This document shows positions 15,201 to 20,771 of a stretch of 30,465 nt of DNA, one piece after another. Source of the DNA: an uncultured Prevotella sp. (GTDB lineage: Bacteria > Bacteroidota > Bacteroidia > Bacteroidales > Bacteroidaceae); assembly GCA_934256705.1 (NCBI GenBank), contig CAKQPF010000044.1, positions 1 through 30,465 of the forward strand, given 5' to 3'. The stretch's first letter is position 1; each line of letters starts with the position of its first letter. Under the pieces are notes generated by a model. That model had not been told where the DNA came from. It did no database searches and saw only the letters and a program-made list of their open reading frames with translations. A program made the position numbers and the translations under genes.

Positions 15201-15805
15201 ACCAACTGCGTTTTGGTGTCTGTAGAGGTGTATGTATAGTTTACAGTGATGTTTGATACATAGATATTTCCATTTTGGTTGTTGTTTGTGAATGTAACAG
15301 ACTCTTGTGCGCTACTGTATGTGTAGGTGCGGTTGGTTCCTGTCTGGTCAACAATCTCATTTGCAGTAACAGAACTTGTAAGCTGGCGATCATTTCTGTC
15401 TGTGATGAGAGTGATGCTGGTAATTTGTACCCCAGTTTGTGCAGTGATGGTGAATGTACCGGTCGGTCTTACTTTGGCTCCTCTTGCACCTTTGCTGTCT
15501 TTGAAGGTTGCTTGCACATTTTCCGAAGAAGAAGACAATGTAATCAGTTTGTCTTCTGATGTGTAAGAATTATGTGTATCAGTATAATTCTTACCACTAA
15601 AATAATGGAGCTGGTCTAATGTAAAGACGGCAGTTCCAGTGTAAGTGCTCTTCGTCTGTCCGAGCACATCAGTGCCAATCCCCAGGAATATCATCATGAG
15701 GAAAACGGGAAGAAGCCTTTTGTGAGGGCTGTGACGGATAATTTGTTCGTCAGATGATTGCTGCCCATAAGTGCGGGCAGAATCATGTAATCTGAGATTT
15801 TCCAT
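12266..15805 (-). CDS. Large secreted Ig-like (Big-type) protein with a type IX-style sorting domain
   Basis: This is a 1179-residue exported protein. A polar N-region of about 30 residues precedes the hydrophobic signal LLPVFLMMIFLGIGTDVLG. The beta-rich body contains several Ig-like repeats of the Big_2 kind between about 200 and 630; recurring phrases are VSITATITPKDE-like, TITVKTLKTLTVTPATI and STANVATIDKEGIVTAFDEGTT-like. A unique central domain (about 640-950) may bind a ligand. The last 75 residues, with VVYNLSGQVVTTD and LPKGIYIVNGKKYVVE, look like a type A C-terminal sorting domain for type IX secretion and surface attachment. No catalytic motif is seen. A promoter at 16038-16031 precedes a leader of about 220 bases holding a 58-codon ORF; the 74-residue protein follows. 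Confidence 0.85.
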   Translation of the reverse strand: MENLRLHDSARTYGQQSSDEQIIRHSPHKRLLPVFLMMIFLGIGTDVLGQTKSTYTGTAVFTLDQLHYFSGKNYTDTHNSYTSEDKLITLSSSSENVQATFKDSKGARGAKVRPTGTFTITAQTGVQITSITLITDRNDRQLTSSVTANEIVDQTGTNRTYTYSSAQESVTFTNNNQNGNIYVSNITVNYTYTSTDTKTQLVGTFAGNIIDYEGTNGIDIPTLTVKAGETVLSNSDYTVQYESSNPSAIKIEYNKINLLAPSEAVITATITPKDESKYSACTATFIVSAKVLLDLSVNVDDVYMFTNDENPSMPVVNVDALDGTGTKRLTAGTDYKYKYALKTNGGNLSISEDGQTITVAGSSRKYTAGNNVITVTVTPTESCKAQYHCKETSYDFAFNVTKAGAKTTPIIEFVDKAVLNTNVKRPLNARVTANGEDITDYFQVTYTTTENSIITIKDDTLSTYTSTGDATMTITATPKDEFSEQYESATWNVTITVKTLKTLTVTPATIEPQNLKTGQTYQIPELIVKVKEDGTLLDPDEDYVVTYISSSANVATIDKEGIVTAFDEGTTIITIHISDVITDADKKNYEYTEISFIVNVTDPTVFKVPSGQKDYLTGKVLSTKDKKLYVTLGGWIFKQKTFTKDDYGTTKETFGDESKEWGKKGENEKRGITGTSSFSPESFKYLIEAGSTQNPRNEFASNCQPQSINVYNATLQPQTSTLIDPMFNVPTSGSYLIFEPKTNGTVTATVMQNGVFDVASNNPVYRPQRRVFVLDEAGTLIQSTPKLEVTSGKFEKSHKDFTAYSWDIQSGNASKDLLKAHFGIDNFQSDDTNFQNGVYECLVDSDIIHNSAVTQGATFPGAKGWSVMVPAPVTYTFNVKAGKTYYLYNFGSRIGLFGFSMKESNPTVDNVTYKETQNNTVTPTAEGHVAQVSLDRKFAVGKWNSAVLPFSLNKQQVDAIFGQTYDKNHQDGTQILYFEKTDNKYVYYTRHAYNTIVAGKPFLIKPCGKDANGNNVVTSDGKNIVLKTEKITAFPYVTIENVSPKDWGRDAETADYYWHSAYNVETVNPGDYYFNGEGSLVMRENSQAKIQAFRGFLKKKTTAQAKLFSVAYFNQLSDNSDIPSKIEGVMMDSNGQLLDFKADDVVYNLSGQVVTTDASSLYSLPKGIYIVNGKKYVVE

Positions 15806-15818
15806 AATTGTAGTATTG

Positions 15819-15995
15819 TTAGCTTTCGAAGTTTTTATTCTTACTCAAGACGGCATACCATGCCAAGACATAGTCCTCACTTGCAGGAAGTGAAGCCTTA
15901 TCAGCGAGTGTCTTATAATCTGAAAGAATGGTGCGGACGCAGTAATCCGCAGTAGAATTTATGAATTTTGTTAGTTGTATGTGATGACATGGCAT
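15819..15995 (-). CDS. 58-codon ORF in the leader of the secreted-protein operon
   Basis: The frame opens at ATG 15995 and ends at TAA 15821-15819, 13 bases before the start of the 1179-residue protein. The product begins MPCHHIQLTKFINSTADY, continues through VRTILSDYKTLADKASLPAS and ends VLAWYAVLSKNKNFES. Its composition is protein-like: balanced, helix-prone and with no low-complexity runs. I do not recognise it. It lies entirely downstream of the promoter at 16038-16031. The start region TGGCATGG (15990-15997) is complementary to CCATGCCA at 15858-15865, so the start could be masked by folding. It may be a real small gene, a regulatory leader peptide or a decayed coding fragment. Confidence 0.45.
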   Translation of the reverse strand: MPCHHIQLTKFINSTADYCVRTILSDYKTLADKASLPASEDYVLAWYAVLSKNKNFES

Positions 15996-16030
15996 GGAGT
16001 AGCTTGTTCCTGCATGTCTTAATTCGGGTG

Positions 16031-16061
16031 CAAAGTTAGTAATAATTATTTAGAAATGAAA
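16031..16061 (-). promoter_or_regulatory. Promoter for the leader ORF and secreted-protein operon
   Basis: The minus strand has TTTC at 16061-16058 and TAACTTTG at 16038-16031 with a 19-base spacer. Transcription would start near 16026, giving a leader of about 220 bases before the ATG at 15805. Confidence 0.7.
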
Positions 16062-16200
16062 CAGTTTGCTCCATTTTTTTTGCTTTTCAGGCAGGATTTT
16101 CAGTGTATGTTTCTCCAAAAAGAGGCAATAGGAGGGGGGAATGTCAATCATGAGTTGCAGTTTTTTCGTCATAAAAGGCGCAGATATGCGGGAAAAGCAT

Positions 16201-16208
16201 TACCTTTG
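16201..16208 (+). promoter_or_regulatory. -7 element for comF
   Basis: TACCTTTG is an exact match and lies 34 bases before the ATG at 16242. No good -33 element is visible 19-21 bases upstream. It is divergent from the promoter at 16031-16061. Confidence 0.65.
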
Positions 16209-16241
16209 CAGAAATGTTTCCCGAACTGAAGCCTACAGAAT

Positions 16242-16946
16242 ATGAAGAAAATGACAGTATTGTCCACACTCCTCGACTTCCTGTTTCCACGCTATTGCAC
16301 CGTATGTGGCAAGCGATTGGAATGGGATGAGGACGTGATTTGCCTGCTTTGTAATGCTATGTTGCCCAGAACGGAATACTGGACAACGCCTTATGACAAT
16401 CCTGTAGCGCAACTGTTTTGGGGAAAGATACCGATAGAGAAGGCGGTAGCATTCTGTCATTTCAAGTCGCAGACGGACGATGCGCAGATAATTTACGACA
16501 TGAAATACCATAATCGCCAGGATGTGGCAAAGCAGATGGGCGAGATGATTGCCACGGAAGTGGGGGAGAGCGGATTCTTTGATGATATAGACTGCATCAT
16601 TCCTGTGCCTCTCTCGTTGAAAAGAAAGATGAAAAGGGGATATAATCAGTGCGAATTGCTGGCGGAAGGCATGAGTAAAGTGACGGGATTGCCCGTCCTG
16701 CCCTATGTGGTGGTAAGGAAAAGGTTTGATAGTAGCCAGACGCATCTGACCCAATGGGAGAGGGAACGGAATGTGGAGAATGTCTTTGAACTGAAAGATG
16801 CCGAAGAGATAAAGGGCAAGCACGTCCTCCTCGTCGATGATGTTATCACCACAGGAGCTACTACACTCTCATGCGCCAGACAGATACTACAGGCAGAAGA
16901 TGCCCGAATCAGCATCCTCTCCATCGGTTTTGCTGGTAAGAAATAG
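16242..16946 (+). CDS. comF: ComF-family amidophosphoribosyltransferase-like protein
   Basis: The 234-residue protein has the ComFC layout. An N-terminal zinc finger uses Cys19, Cys22, Cys34 and Cys37. The conserved DDIDCIIPVPL segment is near residue 115, then KRGYNQCELLAEG at about 132 and the PRPP-binding loop LLVDDVITTGATTLS at 197-211. In naturally competent bacteria ComF acts in DNA uptake or processing; in Bacteroidota its role is not established and no other competence gene is nearby. The start MKKMTVLSTLLDFLFP matches relatives; the ATG at residue 4 is an alternative. The gene converges on recX with only 30 bases between them. Confidence 0.9.
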   Translation: MKKMTVLSTLLDFLFPRYCTVCGKRLEWDEDVICLLCNAMLPRTEYWTTPYDNPVAQLFWGKIPIEKAVAFCHFKSQTDDAQIIYDMKYHNRQDVAKQMGEMIATEVGESGFFDDIDCIIPVPLSLKRKMKRGYNQCELLAEGMSKVTGLPVLPYVVVRKRFDSSQTHLTQWERERNVENVFELKDAEEIKGKHVLLVDDVITTGATTLSCARQILQAEDARISILSIGFAGKK

Positions 16947-16956
16947 AGCCACTGTG

Positions 16957-16976
16957 CCAACGGCTTTTACCGTTGG
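16957..16976. terminator. Bidirectional hairpin between comF and recX
   Basis: The stem CCAACGG (16957-16963) pairs with CCGTTGG (16970-16976) around a six-base loop. It begins 11 bases after the comF stop and ends exactly at the recX stop codon (16977-16979). It lacks a long T run, so termination is inferred. Confidence 0.6.
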
Positions 16977-17471
16977 TTACCAAGAATTCCCCTCCAGGCA
17001 ATCGCAGTCATCGCCCCCAATCTGCAGTTTGTCCACGGCTTTGAGCACCAAGTCTGTCTCAAAACCACGGGAAAGGGCGAAACGGATAATCTTGTTTCGT
17101 ATGTCATAACTATTCTTTCCCTTCACTGTGCGTAGCTTATTGCGCAGCAAAGGCATGAGAATATCCTCATAATCCTCGTCGCATTGCTCGTCGAGGATAG
17201 GACGATAGATGCTTTCCGGGATGCGCTTCATGTAGAGAGCTTGCTCTACTTTGCGCCTTCCCCATTTGTTGAAACGCAACTTGTCAGAGATGAAATGGCG
17301 GGCATAACGCTCTTCATCCACGTATTTCTCACGCAGAAGATACTCCATTATCTCCGCCTTATCAACGGAGTTCACCTCCCACTTGCGCATTTTCTCGAGC
17401 ATGTCATGCTGACAATACTCTGCACGCGCACAGAGGAAGGTGAGCTTATATAATACTTGTTCTTTGGTCAT
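16977..17471 (-). CDS. recX: Regulatory protein RecX
   Basis: The 164-residue protein is all-helical with the RecX repeats: LTFLCARAEYCQHDMLEKM at the start, EIMEYLLREKYVDEERYARHFISDKL at about 40-65, WGRRKVEQALYMKRIP at about 70, and a third repeat ending RGFETDLVLKAVDKL. RecX limits RecA filament growth and recombinase activity. recA is not in the window. Its ATG (17471-17469) shares one base with the TAA of the upstream transporter gene, giving TAATG, so it is probably translated by coupling from the transporter transcript. Confidence 0.92.
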   Translation of the reverse strand: MTKEQVLYKLTFLCARAEYCQHDMLEKMRKWEVNSVDKAEIMEYLLREKYVDEERYARHFISDKLRFNKWGRRKVEQALYMKRIPESIYRPILDEQCDEDYEDILMPLLRNKLRTVKGKNSYDIRNKIIRFALSRGFETDLVLKAVDKLQIGGDDCDCLEGNSW

Positions 17472-18874
17472 TAGTCGATAACAACAGGCTTGTACTTAGG
17501 TACGAGGGCTTTCATCACAACCCAACCGATGAGATAAGCCACTGCACAGATGCAGAAGATAATCATATAGCCGGCTGGTTTGCCGTCGAAGCCCATGAAT
17601 GTGAAGGCTTCTCCCTCTGCTTCTGCATAAGTGAAGAGCATACCAGAGCCCTTATTGATAAGCATTGAGCCAAGACCTCCAGCGGCAGCACCGATACCAG
17701 TGATTGTAGCAACAGCACTCTTTGGGAACATATCGCTCACGGTAGAGTAGATATTAGCAGACCAAGCCTGGTGTCCTGCACCTACAAGACCGATGATGAT
17801 AGCTGGCCACCATGCGCTATACTGACCCAATGGCTGAGCGAAGAGGGCGAGAACAGGGAAAAGAGCGAAGATGAACATCGCAAGCATACGGCCCTGATAT
17901 GGGTTCATACCCTTGTTTTCGACGAAGAGCTTTGGCAGATAACCACCAAACATTGAGAGTACTGTCACGATAGCATAGAGCGTGAAGATAAGTGCAATAC
18001 CCATAGATGAGTCGGACCGGTAGCCATACTGGTCAGAGAAATAAGCTGGAGCCCAGAAAAGGAAGAACCACCATACACCGTCAGTCATAAACTTACCGAA
18101 GGCAAAAGACCATGTCTGCTTGAAGCTAAGAGCCTTGGCGTAGCTCATTGGCTTCTCGTCAGCAGCGTCAGCAGCTGTCTCTTCTTCCTCGTCAGAGTTC
18201 ATATAGTTGAGCTCAGCCTCGTTGACAAACTTTGACTGCGATGGTTTGTCATAGACGAAAATCCACACTGCAGCCCAGATAAAGCCGAGAGCACCGATGA
18301 TAACGAATGCCATCTCCCAACTTGTCACCTTTGCAAGGATAGGAATAGTCATTGGAGCAGCGAGAGCGCCCACAGAGGCACCAGAGTTGAAGATTGATGT
18401 TGCGAAAGCACGATCCTTCTTAGGGAAGTATTCTGCGGTCACTTTAATAGCGGCAGGGAAGTTTCCTGCCTCACCAGCAGCGAGGATACAGCGACATACG
18501 AGGAACGCATACATGCTGACAGTAGCTACCATCACGCCTGTGGCACCAATCACCTGAAGCGTGAAAATACCACAGAAAGCGTGCATTACAGCACCGATGG
18601 ACCATACTACGATAGACCAGAAGTAACCCTTCTTAGTGCCAACGAAGTCAACGAACTTGCCTGCGAAAATGTTTGCCACAAGGTAAAAGAATGAGAATGC
18701 CGCGGTGATGGTACCATAGATATCATCATTCCAATCGAACTCAGGAGAGATGAAGTCTTTCCATGTGAGAGAAAGAACCTGACGGTCCATGTAGTTGACT
18801 GTGGTGGCGAAGAAGAGCATTGCGCACATTACCCAACGCCAGTTAGTCATTTTGTTTGTCTTAATTGAACTCAT
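17471..18874 (-). CDS. MFS transporter, ACS/hexuronate (ExuT-like) type
   Basis: The 467-residue protein has about 12 membrane segments. The start WRWVMCAMLFFATTVNYMDR and the following LSLTWKDFI are typical of anion:cation symporters that import hexuronates such as galacturonate or glucuronate. The MFS loop GKFVDFVGTKKGY lies at about residue 71, and AAGEAGNFPAAIKVTAEYFPKKDRA around 135-155 is the ACS-family signature. An acidic cytoplasmic loop (SDEEEETAADAADE) near 230 divides the halves. The paralogue at 19070-20545 shares this pattern. A -7 element is at 19010-19003, giving a leader of about 125 bases with a repeated 12-mer. The 3' end overlaps recX. Confidence 0.9.
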   Translation of the reverse strand: MSSIKTNKMTNWRWVMCAMLFFATTVNYMDRQVLSLTWKDFISPEFDWNDDIYGTITAAFSFFYLVANIFAGKFVDFVGTKKGYFWSIVVWSIGAVMHAFCGIFTLQVIGATGVMVATVSMYAFLVCRCILAAGEAGNFPAAIKVTAEYFPKKDRAFATSIFNSGASVGALAAPMTIPILAKVTSWEMAFVIIGALGFIWAAVWIFVYDKPSQSKFVNEAELNYMNSDEEEETAADAADEKPMSYAKALSFKQTWSFAFGKFMTDGVWWFFLFWAPAYFSDQYGYRSDSSMGIALIFTLYAIVTVLSMFGGYLPKLFVENKGMNPYQGRMLAMFIFALFPVLALFAQPLGQYSAWWPAIIIGLVGAGHQAWSANIYSTVSDMFPKSAVATITGIGAAAGGLGSMLINKGSGMLFTYAEAEGEAFTFMGFDGKPAGYMIIFCICAVAYLIGWVVMKALVPKYKPVVID

Positions 18875-18903
18875 TGAGCGTTTTTGTATTTTAGATTGTT
18901 AAT

Positions 18904-18959
18904 TATGTTAGCAGTTTCCTGTAGTAGTTTGATGTCTTATTATTTTCTATGTTAGCAGT
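18904..18959. repeat. Direct 12-bp repeat in the transporter leader
   Basis: TATGTTAGCAGT occurs at 18904-18915 and again at 18948-18959, 44 bases apart from start to start, within the leader upstream of the transporter ATG. It could be a paired operator or coincidental duplication. Confidence 0.4.
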
Positions 18960-19002
18960 CTTTTTGACTATATCATGAAGTCGCTCTTTCACAATAACTG
19001 TG

Positions 19003-19010
19003 CAAAGTTA
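19003..19010 (-). promoter_or_regulatory. -7 element for the downstream MFS gene
   Basis: The minus strand reads TAACTTTG, an exact match to TANNTTTG, 128 bases before the ATG at 18874. It separates this gene from the paralogue upstream. Confidence 0.65.
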
Positions 19011-19069
19011 ATAAATTCTTATGAAAATGTGATAGTTGTCTCTTGCTTTTAACTTTTGTTAAATGCGTT

Positions 19070-20545
19070 TCATTTGTCAGAACGCTCCCTGATTACCACC
19101 GGACGATAATCAGATACCAAGCCTTTCAGAATGCACCAGTCGATGAGATAGAGCACGGATAGGCAGCTGAATATCGCCATATACACGCCTTGCTTGCCAG
19201 TAGTGCCGAAGAATGAGAACGCATTGGCATGGTCATCGGCAATGGAAAGGCAATTGCCTGCGGCGTAAGTGATGAGGAATGCTCCGATGCCTCCTGCAAA
19301 GCCGCCTATTCCTGTCACCGTGGCTATCATGCTCTTGGGGAAGAAATCGCCTATGGCAGAGTAGATATTGGCCGACCAACTCTGATGTGCGGCACCGACA
19401 AGACCGATGAAGAGCACGGAGAGCAGGGGAGTGACAGTTCCTACAGGATGGACAAAGATGCCCAGCAGCGGAAAGAATGCAAAGACGAGCATCGCCTTCA
19501 TGCGGGCATTGTAAGGGTGCATATTGTAGGTGTTGACAAAGTAAGTGGGCAGATAGCCGCCTGCCACGCTTATCATGGTGATGAGATAGAGCAGCACTAT
19601 GAGAAGAATGCCGACGGGAGAGTCAGCCTGATAGCCGTAAGTGTCTGACAGATAGGCTGGAGTCCAGAAGAGGAAGAACCACCATACTCCATCGGTAAGG
19701 AACTTTCCCATTATCACAAACCATGTCTGGCGATAAGTGAGACACCGAAATATGCCTACTCTTGCAGTGCTTTCATCCGCCTTTTCCTTGCCTTTGCCAT
19801 AGAGGTCAGAGTCCTGGTTGATATAGTTTCTCTCGGCTTGGTTGATGCGGACAGCCTCTTCCGGCTTCTTATAGATCAGAAGCCACAGCAGCATCCAGAG
19901 ATATCCCCATGCTCCCACTGCGATAAAGGACATCTCCCAACCGAAACTGGTGGCGAGAAGAGGTATCGCTATCGGTGCTATCATGGCGCCGACAGACGCT
20001 CCATTGTTGAAGATGGCGGTGGCATAGGCGCGGTCTTTCTTAGGAAAATATTCTGCCGTGCATTTGATTGCGGCGGGAAAACTGCCTGATTGGCCTACTG
20101 CAAGGATGATGCGGCACAGCATGAAGAGATAGATGCTGACCGTAGAGATGGATATGCCTACCACTCCAGCGTCATAGAGAGCCTCTTTTGCGCCCTCGAA
20201 ACCCACAAACCACTGGTCTGCAAGTATGCCGCTTGTGGCTATTCCGCAGAATGCGTGCAGGATGGCTCCCGTGCTCCAGATGACTATTGAGATGAGGAAA
20301 CCACGCTTTGTGCCTATGCGGTCAACGTATTTGCCCATGAAGAGCATGCTGACTGCATAGACAATGGAGAAGCATCCCGTGATGAGACCATAGGTGTCAT
20401 CATTCCATCCGAACTCAGGAGAGATGTAATCCTTCCATGTGAGCGACAGAACCTGACGGTCCATATAGTTTACCATCGTGGCCAGGAACAGCAGAGAGCA
20501 TATCACCCAGCGGTAGTTTGACATCTTGGTGGTCTGTATTGGCAT
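19070..20545 (-). CDS. Second MFS transporter, ACS/hexuronate type
   Basis: The 491-residue paralogue of the neighbouring transporter has the same start (NYRWVICSLLFLATMVNYMD), the GKYVDRIGTKRGF loop at about residue 72 and the AVGQSGSFPAAIKCTAEYFPKKDRA signature. It carries an extra 20-residue segment near 108-128 (ILADQWFVGFEGAKEALYD) that the neighbour lacks. Import of a hexuronate or oligouronide is likely; the two copies may differ in specificity. No consensus -7 element is visible in the 226-bp gap upstream, which is filled with repeats, so it may be read through from murF-alr. ATG 20545 is preceded by an A-rich stretch. Confidence 0.88.
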   Translation of the reverse strand: MPIQTTKMSNYRWVICSLLFLATMVNYMDRQVLSLTWKDYISPEFGWNDDTYGLITGCFSIVYAVSMLFMGKYVDRIGTKRGFLISIVIWSTGAILHAFCGIATSGILADQWFVGFEGAKEALYDAGVVGISISTVSIYLFMLCRIILAVGQSGSFPAAIKCTAEYFPKKDRAYATAIFNNGASVGAMIAPIAIPLLATSFGWEMSFIAVGAWGYLWMLLWLLIYKKPEEAVRINQAERNYINQDSDLYGKGKEKADESTARVGIFRCLTYRQTWFVIMGKFLTDGVWWFFLFWTPAYLSDTYGYQADSPVGILLIVLLYLITMISVAGGYLPTYFVNTYNMHPYNARMKAMLVFAFFPLLGIFVHPVGTVTPLLSVLFIGLVGAAHQSWSANIYSAIGDFFPKSMIATVTGIGGFAGGIGAFLITYAAGNCLSIADDHANAFSFFGTTGKQGVYMAIFSCLSVLYLIDWCILKGLVSDYRPVVIRERSDK

Positions 20546-20572
20546 GGCTTTGGTTTTGGGATTTTTGTTTTA

Positions 20573-20606
20573 TTGCCCGGTAATGCGGGCAACACAGTGG
20601 CGGACT
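20573..20606. repeat. REP-like hairpin, copy 2
   Basis: The stem TTGCCCG (20573-20579) pairs with CGGGCAA around the loop GTAATG and is followed by CACAGTGGCGGACTG. Compared with copy 1 (5766-5804) three stem pairs are changed on both sides. Confidence 0.85.
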
Positions 20607-20615
20607 GTTCTCTTT

Positions 20616-20650
20616 AGTGAAGAGTGAAAAGTGAAGAGTGAAGAGTGAAA
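20616..20650. repeat. Heptamer array, unit AGTGAAG/AGTGAAA, five copies
   Basis: Five exact 7-base steps lie between two REP-like hairpins upstream of the second transporter gene. The unit belongs to the same family as the arrays at 2491-2525 read on the other strand. Confidence 0.85.
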
Positions 20651-20682
20651 AATCGCGCTGACGCGGGCGGCTGCTTGTCATA

Positions 20683-20760
20683 TTGCCCGGTAACGCGGGC
20701 AACACAGTGGCGGATAATTGAGGCTGACCTGCAAGAACGTGGGCGGCCCAGTGGCGGACT
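20683..20760. repeat. REP-like hairpin copy 3 and a degenerate copy 4
   Basis: Copy 3 (20683-20714) has the stem TTGCCCG/CGGGCAA, the loop GTAACG and the tail CACAGTGGCGGA. At 20733-20760 a partial copy follows (AGAACGTGGGCGG then CCCAGTGGCGGACTG), with the tail kept but the left arm lost. The segment begins 11 bases after the end of murF-alr, read leftward. Confidence 0.8.
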
Positions 20761-20771
20761 GCATGGGAAAA

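Noticed and set aside
16233..16823. 196-codon antisense ORF across comF
   Set aside because: It is the shadow of comF, whose zinc finger and PRPP loop are unmistakable.
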